NCBI GenBank assembly: GCA_013042695.1
Contig: JABDPQ010000511.1
Coordinates: forward strand, 1 to 18,820
DNA from: Desulfobacterales bacterium
GTDB taxonomy: Bacteria; Desulfobacterota; Desulfobulbia; Desulfobulbales; Desulfocapsaceae
Length of the DNA: 18,820 nucleotides
Direction of reading: 5' to 3'
Position 1 is the first letter of the stretch. Each line of letters begins with the position of its first letter. The notes below the pieces were generated by a model, which did no database searches, was not told where the DNA came from, and worked only from the letters and a program-made list of their open reading frames with translations. This document shows, one piece after another, positions 1-7,033 of this stretch. A program made the position numbers and the translations under genes.

Positions 1-45
1 CTTGACAATTGGGCATTTTCATCTTAAAAATGCCCAATTGTCAAG
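1..45. repeat. Perfect 19-bp inverted repeat (REP-like hairpin or terminator)
   Basis: Bases 1-19 are the exact reverse complement of 27-45, with a 7-base loop at 20-26. On the minus strand the hairpin is preceded by GGGGTCAGG (the complement of 46-54 reads CCTGACCCC). From memory, GGGGTCAGG-type sequences are common beside IS200-like Y1/RAYT transposases in deltaproteobacteria, so this could be a REP/MITE-like unit or an element end cut by the window. It also lies about 60 bases downstream of the aminotransferase stop, so it may terminate the long minus-strand operon. Whether a T-run follows cannot be seen because the window ends. Confidence 0.6.
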
Positions 46-52
46 CCTGACC

Positions 53-83
53 CCATGTTTCATGCCATGTTTCTCCATGTTTC
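53..83. repeat. Three copies of CCATGTTTC
   Basis: The 9-mer CCATGTTTC occurs at 53-61, 65-73 and 75-83, between the edge hairpin and the aminotransferase stop codon. It looks like a short slippage-type tandem repeat or the flank of a REP-like element. No function is claimed. Confidence 0.5.
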
Positions 84-107
84 TCAGCTCAGGTCACGGT
101 ATCTCAA

Positions 108-1298
108 TCAAGATAGCGATACCAAAAACGATTTCATTCGGTTCAGTCCTGACCGAATCTCATCTTGACCCTTGGTAAAGGATATTCTGACATATCCCGG
201 CAACAAAAATGCCGACCCTGGTATCACCGTCACCTGTTCTTTTTCAAGCAGTTCTTCAGCAAAGACGTTATCATCGGTAATTATATTTCCATTTGAGGAA
301 AGTCCTATTGTTTCTCTGATGTCTACAAAAAAGTAAAAAGCTCCCTGAGGCTTGACGTAGGAAATATGAGGAAATTGATCCAGTTCTGTTGCGATTATTT
401 CCCTGCGCTTCTGATAGGTGGCCACCATTTCATCCACTTCGCTTTCCGCCTCACGGATTGCTCCCAAGGCTGCCCACTGTGCTACAGAGCAGGCTCCGGA
501 AGTCAGGGGCCCCTGAAGAGCGGTAATTTTTTTGATCAATTCTCTTGATCCAAGAGCGTAACCGATACGCCACCCGGTCATTGAGTAGGTTTTGCTAACG
601 CCATTGATGTTCAGGATATGTTCCTTTGCTTCAGGAGCGTAACACAGTGGATTGCGATATTTACAGCCATCGAAAGTGAGACGTTCGTAAATTTCATCAT
701 TGATGATGTGAAGATCTTTTTCCACGGCAAGATGACAAAGATCCTCTATTATTTTGCCGCTGTAAATAACCCCTGTCGGATTGTTCGGGGAATTAATGAC
801 GATGGCAACGGTTTTTTCGCTTATCGAAGCACGGAGCCGGTCTAAATCAATCTCGAATGTCCTGTCTTTTGTTTCAACGATGACGGGCTTACCGCCAAAA
901 AATCTTATTTGTTCGACATAACTCACCCAGGCTGGGGCCGTGAGAATAACTTCGTCTCCTGGATCGATAATTGCTCCTAACGCCTCGAAGATTAGTGGCT
1001 TTGCTCCCGCCCCGACAATAATCTGGTCGTTTTCATAGATTAAGCCGAAACGATCCTTATAATAATCACTTACTGCATTTCTTAGTTCCACGTTTCCAGT
1101 AGTGACAGTATAGAAGGTTTTTCCTTCTTCCATGGCTCTTTCGGCATAGCGCCGCGATGCTTCCGGGGATTTGAATCCTGGTACGCCCGAAGACAGAGAA
1201 AGCACGGGAACCCCTTGATCTCTTAAATCTTTTGCTCTTTCTGCAACGGCACGTGTTGCGGAGGGCTGCATACGTAACAGACTTTGGGATATTTTCAT
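108..1298 (-). CDS. Class I/II PLP-dependent aminotransferase (AspB-like)
   Basis: A fold-type I aminotransferase of the aspartate aminotransferase (AspB/AspC-like) group, about 396 residues, the usual family length. From the ATG, NNPTG lies near residues 172-176, the cofactor-binding Asp in NDEIYE near 201, and the Schiff-base lysine in SKTYSMTGWRIGYA near 236. A substrate-carboxylate Arg follows in GYVRISF near the C-terminus. The enzyme should be a cytoplasmic amino acid/2-oxoacid aminotransferase. I chose ATG at 1298. A GTG at 1307 adds three residues and neither start has a strong ribosome site. It is the last gene of the operon, 32 bases after the upstream stop. If the locus handles sulfolactate-like compounds it could interconvert a 3-substituted pyruvate and its amino acid (for example sulfopyruvate/cysteate), but the sequence cannot decide substrate. 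Confidence 0.9.
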   Translation of the reverse strand: MKISQSLLRMQPSATRAVAERAKDLRDQGVPVLSLSSGVPGFKSPEASRRYAERAMEEGKTFYTVTTGNVELRNAVSDYYKDRFGLIYENDQIIVGAGAKPLIFEALGAIIDPGDEVILTAPAWVSYVEQIRFFGGKPVIVETKDRTFEIDLDRLRASISEKTVAIVINSPNNPTGVIYSGKIIEDLCHLAVEKDLHIINDEIYERLTFDGCKYRNPLCYAPEAKEHILNINGVSKTYSMTGWRIGYALGSRELIKKITALQGPLTSGACSVAQWAALGAIREAESEVDEMVATYQKRREIIATELDQFPHISYVKPQGAFYFFVDIRETIGLSSNGNIITDDNVFAEELLEKEQVTVIPGSAFLLPGYVRISFTKGQDEIRSGLNRMKSFLVSLS

Positions 1299-1330
1299 GG
1301 TCTTCACTCTGATTGTATAAAACGTTTATC

Positions 1331-2227
1331 TCAAATGGCGCCGCAGTCTTCCCAGGCTGCACAGATCTCTCGTAATGACTGTGGGCGAATACCTTTCAGT
1401 TTTGCTCCACAATCAAGGTCGGCTATGTATTGCATTCGAGCAACGACACCCTCTCCGACCATAGGCGTCATCCCCATACTGCGCATAATATCGATCGCAT
1501 CATTCATCTCGTGTGCTTTGCGAGCGGCATGGAAAAGATCACTCGCCATATATCGATTAGCCGATTGTTCAAAGGTCGCTTTGTTGAGCGTTTTGCCGAT
1601 ACTGTCCATGACGATTGATTCAACACCGCATTTGCGAGCAAACATGAAGGTTTCCACTAAAAGTGCCTCAAAACCCTTGGTAAAGATGCTTCTGGCCAGC
1701 TTTATCTGCGTCGCCGTTCCCGGAGATCCTTCAATAACCTCTATGTTCATACCAAATGGTATCATTTCATCATGCCACCGTTGAGCTCCTGAACCACAGG
1801 TAATAATGGGGACTTTGTGCCGGTCCACGATTAAAGGGCCCAGCATCGGGCTGTCGGCAAACATAATTTTTCCGGAGGAACAATCCTCCCCAAGTTGTTT
1901 CTTGACCTCAGGAGCTGCGGTCGTCACATCCACCAGCAACTGCCCTGCTTTAAGGTAAGGAATGAACTCACCTGCGGCTGATTCGGTGAATTGTGCGGGT
2001 ACGGCAAGAACCAGAATGTCTGCTACATCTGCCAGTTCTGCAGGACTTTGCCGGACAACGGCACCGGTTTTCTTGACTCGCTCAATTACCTGGTTATACA
2101 ATTGCCCTTTGCTTCTGGCACTCAGTAAAACGTCAAAAACGAAAATCTTCTCCAGCCCTTCTTCTCGTAACCCTTCGCTCAGAAAATAGGCCGCTTCTCC
2201 AAAACCGATAAATCCTAATGAAACCAT
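1331..2227 (-). CDS. NAD(P)-dependent 6-phosphogluconate dehydrogenase-like protein (DUF1932 C-domain)
   Basis: A beta-hydroxyacid dehydrogenase relative of 298 residues. An N-terminal Rossmann fold starts at once with GFIGFGEAAY (residues 5-14), and LAVPAQ marks the fourth strand. The catalytic-lysine helix of this superfamily corresponds to KLARSIFTKG in the middle. The C-terminal all-helical part contains ARKCGV and ANRYMASD and matches the DUF1932 type found in 6PGDH-like proteins. A longer frame opens at 2302, but the ATG at 2227 has a GGAG eight bases upstream, starts right at the Rossmann strand and removes overlap with the previous gene. It probably oxidises or reduces a 3-hydroxyacid. 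Members of this subgroup have few assigned substrates. It lies 28 bases after the M29/NicX-like gene, so the two are probably co-translated. Confidence 0.85.
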   Translation of the reverse strand: MVSLGFIGFGEAAYFLSEGLREEGLEKIFVFDVLLSARSKGQLYNQVIERVKKTGAVVRQSPAELADVADILVLAVPAQFTESAAGEFIPYLKAGQLLVDVTTAAPEVKKQLGEDCSSGKIMFADSPMLGPLIVDRHKVPIITCGSGAQRWHDEMIPFGMNIEVIEGSPGTATQIKLARSIFTKGFEALLVETFMFARKCGVESIVMDSIGKTLNKATFEQSANRYMASDLFHAARKAHEMNDAIDIMRSMGMTPMVGEGVVARMQYIADLDCGAKLKGIRPQSLREICAAWEDCGAI

Positions 2228-2255
2228 TTGTTCTACTCCAAATCCATACTCGCAT

Positions 2256-3224
2256 TTAAATGAAGACATCCTCTCGGTCAAGAACAACCGTTCCATCAAC
2301 AACTATTTTTGGCGCCCACATCAATAAGTCATAGTGCACTGCTGCCTTTACCGCACCGCCGAGGGTGATGCTTGTGCCAATGCCGATGTGGCAGGTTGAG
2401 ATCACTCCTTCATCTTCCAGCATAATGCCGCACATGCGGCATTTCGGGTTTAATCCAACTCCGATTTCAGCAATGTTATAGACATTCGGATCCTTTTGTT
2501 CGATCAAATTCATTTTTAAGATATCGGCTTGCCTGCCTCCCTCAATGTTGGTGATCAATCCATCTTTGACAGTAACTGTTATCGGAGCGTCAAGAACACC
2601 GATGCCAAGATACGGTATACTGGCATCCGCCACGATTTGGCCGTTTGCCGTTCCTTCCAGCGGGGAAACGTTGGCTTCGACCGTCGGCACCGTAGAAAAT
2701 TCTCCCGGTTCGACCACACAATACAGTGCATTGCCCCGACGACCGGAAATATCCATACTGAGATCAGTCCCCCCTGGAGAGGTGAGGTGAATTTTTCTCC
2801 CTTGCTTAAATTTCTTGGCCACACCCCGGCATATCGGCTTTATCTGGTTGAAATCAGCTTCAATGCCTCCGTGTGCCATCATCTCCTCGGTAAAATCAGT
2901 CATGACAATCAATCGGCTGCCGGCTTCCGCCGCCTCTTTCACGGCATGAGTGTGTGTGATCGAATAACTTACCGGAATAAATACAACATCCGCTGATTTC
3001 ATCGCATCCGCCACCGGTTTGGGTGGTTCCTGTCCTGCCCTTTTTCTGGGTTTCATGACCATCATAATCGTCTCGGCACCACGATCCAAAGCTACGGTTG
3101 CTATCGTTTTTGCTATACTCGTGTTCGCCATGTCTGTGACAATCAGAACATTCTCCCCAGGCTTCGTTTTGGTGCACACATCAACGAGTGTTTTAGCTCC
3201 CTTCAGCATCAAAAGTTCTCTCAT
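2256..3224 (-). CDS. M29 aminopeptidase / NicX-like metalloenzyme
   Basis: A 322-residue protein of the M29 leucyl aminopeptidase fold, a family that also includes the non-peptidase 2,5-dihydroxypyridine 5,6-dioxygenase NicX. Candidate metal ligands sit in the C-terminal third: Glu253 in NIAEIGVG, Glu270 in MLEDEG, His279 in TCHIGIG and the HxD pair His297/Asp299 in VHYDLL. The N-terminal part (GENVLIVTD, residues 23-31) is the nucleotide-fold-like domain of the family. No signal peptide is present. M29 aminopeptidases are usually nearer 400 residues, and the shorter length is closer to NicX. In a catabolic operon a ring-opening, C-N hydrolysing or other metal-dependent step is as likely as peptidase activity. 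The ATG has GGAG nine bases upstream. It is 153 bases from the rhodanese gene, the widest gap in this half of the operon. Confidence 0.75.
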   Translation of the reverse strand: MRELLMLKGAKTLVDVCTKTKPGENVLIVTDMANTSIAKTIATVALDRGAETIMMVMKPRKRAGQEPPKPVADAMKSADVVFIPVSYSITHTHAVKEAAEAGSRLIVMTDFTEEMMAHGGIEADFNQIKPICRGVAKKFKQGRKIHLTSPGGTDLSMDISGRRGNALYCVVEPGEFSTVPTVEANVSPLEGTANGQIVADASIPYLGIGVLDAPITVTVKDGLITNIEGGRQADILKMNLIEQKDPNVYNIAEIGVGLNPKCRMCGIMLEDEGVISTCHIGIGTSITLGGAVKAAVHYDLLMWAPKIVVDGTVVLDREDVFI

Positions 3225-3377
3225 TATTAACTCCAGGTTTTCTTTTGACTTATATTGGCGTTAAACCCTTCCTCCAGATTATCTTTCTTCTTTGGCAGCG
3301 GTTCCTCTTTGATAAAATTTTGACGAGCTTTATCTGCTATCACTTTTAAGATCATAGAAAAAGCCCCAGTATTCTAT

Positions 3378-4979
3378 TCAAAACTTTTGAAACGATACTG
3401 TGCCCTCTCTTGCAATCTGATCGAGAAGCCCGACTTCCCACGTTAGGTAGGCCTGCATCTCTTTTTCTGAATCATTCTCACGCTCGTAGGGCCGATACCA
3501 GACATCATCTCTTTTTGAAAGGCTGTTTGTCATTCCTTTCTCCAGGTGAAATCCCCTATCAGACCAGGCATGAGTCCCACCCTGCAAAAACATTACCTCC
3601 TCTGAAGGTGAAATTTTTTTCCAATCCTGTGCCGCTAGAAAAGCGAGAATACCGTCCGGAGAAGTAAACACGGTAGTTCCTGTCAAGCCGGCGCTCTTAA
3701 TGTCAAGCGTCAAGCGAGAACGAATCGCCCAGCAGGCACCGGTAATATGTCCTTCTCTATACTCCCTGCTCGAAGCAACATCTATAAGTAAGAAGGGGTT
3801 GCGGGAAACGATCAGTGATCTTAATTGTTCTGCCCTGATCACGGCAACATCTTCTGAAACCTGAACGAGTTGAGCACCAGAGCCTTTTTCAAGGTTCAAC
3901 CCGCCAATACCGCCTGACAAAACGAATATATCTCTCCATCCCATCTGAATCATCCAGGAGGCGGTCATCGTCGCCCTAATTTCATTGTCATCAACAAGAA
4001 CCAGACGTGCATTCCTGACAGCAACGTAGTCGTCCGTTGCCTGAACCAATTGTCCACCGGGAGCGTTTTTGGAACCAATCAGGTGTCCGGCAATGAATTC
4101 CTCTGGCGAGCGGACGTCAAGCAGATAAAGATTTTTGGAGATGGTATCATTCTGCCATTCCAGCAGCTTATTCCTATCCACCACCTTTACTCCATAGCGC
4201 TTGGCAACCTTCCGGGTACAATGGATGGCTGCGGACATGCTCGCCTCTGAAGGGACCGGTAAAACATCAGTCTGATTGCAGTAAAGTTCAAAACCAGCAA
4301 GATGCCAGCCCATAGTACCATTTTCAAGCGCCATGACAGGATTGGGTACCCCCGCATTAATCAGCGATTGTGCACCGATAATGCTTCTGGTTCTGCCAGC
4401 GCAATTGACCACCACCTGAATGTCCGGATCCCTTACTATCTCGAAGAAACGGTACAGGAGTTCCGCCCCGGGCACATTCAGTGCCCCCGGAATGCTTATC
4501 CGACGGAACTCTTCGGCCGGGCGTGCATCAAAAACAAGAATCTTTTCATCCAGGTCGATTTTCTCTTTCAGTGACGCGGCATCGATTCGTGGCGTCTTGT
4601 AAGTAGCCTCAACAAACTCACCGAAGGCTTTACTCAGTGTGTTTATCCCTGAGAAGAGCAAATAACCGGTGTCATGCCAACTTTCAATTCCACCTTCCAA
4701 GAACGATATATCCTGATAACCCAATTCATGCAGACAGGTCGCTGCACGTTGCAGCAAATTGTATCTACTGGAAAAACAATCGCCAACCAGGACAATCGTG
4801 GTGTCCTGCCTCGGTACCATTTCAGGCATGAGGATTTCCATAGCACTCAGTGGAACACAGCAGGCAGTAAGAATATGAGAGGTAGCGAATTCCCCCTGTT
4901 CGCGGACATCGATGAGAGCAAACTCATTATCTGTCAGAATCATGCGGTAAAGCTGCTTAGAGGTAATGGTTTTGTTCAT
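3378..4979 (-). CDS. Four-domain rhodanese-family sulfurtransferase
   Basis: A cytoplasmic protein of about 533 residues made of four consecutive rhodanese-like domains (numbering from the ATG at 4979: about 7-108, 133-235, 266-365 and 380-483). Each begins with the typical DVR/DAR...EF..xHI strand-helix pattern and ends with a GG(I/T)xxW-like segment. Only domain 2 has a canonical catalytic loop, Cys193 in CAGRTRS. Domain 1 has a Cys (68) in a loop about two residues longer than usual. Domains 3 and 4 have Asp and Ser where the persulfide Cys should be. Tandem rhodaneses normally keep one active domain and use the others structurally. It may move sulfane sulfur or bind a sulfur intermediate of the pathway. 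An in-frame GTG at 5000 would overlap the upstream stop. Neither start has a clear ribosome site, so translational coupling is likely. Confidence 0.88.
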   Translation of the reverse strand: MNKTITSKQLYRMILTDNEFALIDVREQGEFATSHILTACCVPLSAMEILMPEMVPRQDTTIVLVGDCFSSRYNLLQRAATCLHELGYQDISFLEGGIESWHDTGYLLFSGINTLSKAFGEFVEATYKTPRIDAASLKEKIDLDEKILVFDARPAEEFRRISIPGALNVPGAELLYRFFEIVRDPDIQVVVNCAGRTRSIIGAQSLINAGVPNPVMALENGTMGWHLAGFELYCNQTDVLPVPSEASMSAAIHCTRKVAKRYGVKVVDRNKLLEWQNDTISKNLYLLDVRSPEEFIAGHLIGSKNAPGGQLVQATDDYVAVRNARLVLVDDNEIRATMTASWMIQMGWRDIFVLSGGIGGLNLEKGSGAQLVQVSEDVAVIRAEQLRSLIVSRNPFLLIDVASSREYREGHITGACWAIRSRLTLDIKSAGLTGTTVFTSPDGILAFLAAQDWKKISPSEEVMFLQGGTHAWSDRGFHLEKGMTNSLSKRDDVWYRPYERENDSEKEMQAYLTWEVGLLDQIAREGTVSFQKF

Positions 4980-4986
4980 GATATCA

Positions 4987-6090
4987 TTATGAGAGGACAC
5001 GAAGCGGATCTATGCCAAGCTCTTTGGTAATTGAGTCAAACCAATCTATTACCTCACGATGAAGGGGGATACCGTTAATGCGTCGTTGCCCTTCCTCTTC
5101 ATGCTCAAGGAGTCCCGGATACAATACCCGTTCATGTCCCTCTGCTGGAGGTGCAGAACGCAGATGCTCAAGCATCTGGTCCATCTGATCCTTGAAAGCT
5201 TCGATATCCGTAAAAGCCGAAATATCGTAAGCAGCGAAATGCCCTTTTGCACCACTCAAATTATCGAGCATTATTGGTATACTACCGGATAGAATCGCGG
5301 CAAGGATTTCAGTCATCATGGCCAGCCCATATCCCTTATGAGAGCCATGTTCCCGTGTCCCGCCCAGCGGCAGCAGGGAAAACTGGTTACGATCAAAAAC
5401 AAGCGTCTCCTCAGCCAACGGTTGACCTTTCTGATCTGCAACCCAACCAGGCAGCAGCGGCGTTTGCAGGCGGACAGCCAAACGTACCTTATTGCCCGAT
5501 ATGGCCGAGGTTGCTATATCGAAAAGAAACGGTGCCTCCTTTCTGGCAGGAGCGGCTATCGAAATCGGGTTCGTCCCAAACATCGGGCTTGAGGCAAAAG
5601 TCGGAACGACGCTCGGAGTTGGCATGCCGGAGCAGCCGAAGCAGACACCGACCATATTTTTCTTGGCAGCCATCATGGTATAGTAGCCGACGGCGCCCAA
5701 GTGTCCGCTGTTGCGTACTGTAACGACCCCTACACCGACTTGAGCGGCCTTCTCTATTGCCAGCGCCATCGCCTGGGCGCCGACGACGATGCCCAGGCGT
5801 CGTTCGGCGTCAATAACCGCCGTTCCCGGCGTCTCTCGTAACAGCTGATAACCGGTGGCCGGATTTAGCGAGCCGTTTTCATAATCCTTGACATAGGAGC
5901 GCAGCGTATTGGATACTCCGTGTGATTCGACTCCTCTCAAATCAGCCATAACCAGCACGTCAGCCCCTTGGTCAGAATCGTGTGTTGACAAGCCCATCTT
6001 TTTAAAAATCTCTGCCACTGTCCGTCGCAAATCCTCTTCCCTTATGCGAATCAGATCAGTTTCCTGCACTTTGAACTGTTCGAGCACCAT
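4987..6090 (-). CDS. Ldh2-family malate/L-lactate/sulfolactate-type dehydrogenase
   Basis: A 367-residue NAD(P)-dependent 2-hydroxyacid dehydrogenase of the Ldh2 (PF02615) family, which includes malate, lactate, ureidoglycolate and diketogulonate dehydrogenases and the (R)-sulfolactate dehydrogenase ComC. Visible signatures are DLRGVESHGVSN with active-site His57, NSGHLGAVGYY (His130), FGTNPISIAAP, the ATSAISG segment and HGSHKGYGLAMM near 248-259. The family does not use a Rossmann fold. The frame continues to a TTG at 6120, but the ATG at 6090 is preceded by GGAG at a good distance and was chosen. It sits directly downstream of the ComA-like gene. In methanogens ComA and ComC are two steps of one pathway, so sulfolactate or a similar 2-hydroxyacid is a candidate substrate, although the family is too broad to decide. 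Confidence 0.88.
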   Translation of the reverse strand: MVLEQFKVQETDLIRIREEDLRRTVAEIFKKMGLSTHDSDQGADVLVMADLRGVESHGVSNTLRSYVKDYENGSLNPATGYQLLRETPGTAVIDAERRLGIVVGAQAMALAIEKAAQVGVGVVTVRNSGHLGAVGYYTMMAAKKNMVGVCFGCSGMPTPSVVPTFASSPMFGTNPISIAAPARKEAPFLFDIATSAISGNKVRLAVRLQTPLLPGWVADQKGQPLAEETLVFDRNQFSLLPLGGTREHGSHKGYGLAMMTEILAAILSGSIPIMLDNLSGAKGHFAAYDISAFTDIEAFKDQMDQMLEHLRSAPPAEGHERVLYPGLLEHEEEGQRRINGIPLHREVIDWFDSITKELGIDPLRVLS

Positions 6091-6195
6091 TCTATTTCTT
6101 CTCCAGACAGGATTAGTCAATGCTTATGGAAAAATTCCAAGAGGTATAGGACTCGATATGATTCAATCATGAGACAGCCGATATATTTCTGCATA

Positions 6196-6975
6196 TTATT
6201 GAAAATAATCAAAATTAACAAATCGTGACAGTCCGATGCGACTCCACTCGACATACAAAATCTCATCCTTGGTGATGTTGCCCAAATTAACCTTTTTTCC
6301 AAAAGTCTGGAAACACCAGCGATGAACATGAGGCCAGCCGAACGGACCGGGTTCAAATAGAAGATTTTCCAAGCCGATCCGCTCAACAAATTCGAGCAGG
6401 GGGCCGACGTCGGACAATGCGAGATAAGGCTCAAGCTCAGATCTTTCAATGACACAGTGAGAAACACCACATTGGAGATCAAACTGGATGCTTTCGTAAG
6501 CCTCTTTGAGGTCCATTGGAGCTTCGGGGTCTTTTTTGCCAAGTTCGGTATGAACCTCCAGTCCCCTGTCAACCGCCATTTTTATAAATTCGCCTCGTTT
6601 TTCCTGCGTCATCACAGACGACATGGCATCCTCGGCAATCTCGACACCATCAAAACCACATTCGACCAACCAATCAAAATACTGCTCCACCTTATCCTGT
6701 ACCAGAGCCATCTGGTAAGGGATACCACCGGGATAGGTCCTGATGCCATGCGCACGATAGAGCGACAACTTCTTCTCTAGCCAGTTTTCCGGTAGATTCG
6801 TCGTTAGGCCGATATGAATTAACTTGGCCCAGTCGATAGCTTGTGCCGCTACTTCCACCAGGTTTTTCACCTCGGCATGCGGTAAAAAATAATCGAAAAA
6901 CGAGGTCATTCCCTCTCGACGAGGTTTTACTCGTTGTGGTAATTCCAAAAAGGCGCAGTGGTTTTCTTTTGTCAT
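6196..6975 (-). CDS. Phosphosulfolactate synthase (ComA)-family protein
   Basis: A 259-residue TIM-barrel protein of the ComA/HSA32 family (PF02679), whose founding member adds sulfite to phosphoenolpyruvate to form phosphosulfolactate. Motifs in family order are KPRREGMT (residues 17-24), IDWAKL with Lys51, YPGGIPYQMALVQ, GFDGVEIAEDA with Glu112, HTELGKK with Glu144, LFEPGP, and the diagnostic FGKKVNLGNI followed by EILYVEWSRIGL. The usual C-terminal GLRGDT is replaced by a divergent tail. The frame is open to 7071, but ATG 6975 directly follows GAGGAGAAA and gives the family's normal length. ComB, ComD and ComE are absent, so coenzyme M synthesis is unlikely. Addition of sulfite or another nucleophile to an enol acid, or the reverse cleavage, is a reasonable inference. 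Family membership is well supported; the reaction is not. Confidence 0.85.
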   Translation of the reverse strand: MTKENHCAFLELPQRVKPRREGMTSFFDYFLPHAEVKNLVEVAAQAIDWAKLIHIGLTTNLPENWLEKKLSLYRAHGIRTYPGGIPYQMALVQDKVEQYFDWLVECGFDGVEIAEDAMSSVMTQEKRGEFIKMAVDRGLEVHTELGKKDPEAPMDLKEAYESIQFDLQCGVSHCVIERSELEPYLALSDVGPLLEFVERIGLENLLFEPGPFGWPHVHRWCFQTFGKKVNLGNITKDEILYVEWSRIGLSRFVNFDYFQ

Positions 6976-6984
6976 TTTCTCCTC
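6976..6984 (-). promoter_or_regulatory. Ribosome binding site fixing the ComA-like start
   Basis: GAGGAGAAA on the minus strand lies immediately before ATG 6975. The upstream in-frame ATGs at 7002 and 7071 lack such a site, and the one at 7071 would overlap the end of the IlvD/Edd gene. Confidence 0.7.
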
Positions 6985-7033
6985 GGTAAAAAGTAGAGAC
7001 ATTATGTGACCAATGAAGCATTGAAATCCGTCA

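Noticed and set aside
99..122. GGTATC...GATACC inverted repeat considered as terminator of the aminotransferase gene
   Set aside because: It overlaps the end of the coding sequence and has only 6-bp arms; the 19-bp hairpin at 1-45 is a better candidate.
3225..3377. Possible separate promoter in the 153-base gap before the M29-like gene
   Set aside because: No convincing -35/-10 pair could be found on the minus strand.
6158..6170. ATGATT-C-AATCAT dyad between the Ldh2 and ComA-like genes
   Set aside because: It is short and AT-rich, occurs once, and matches neither the FadR-type operators of this window nor a terminator.
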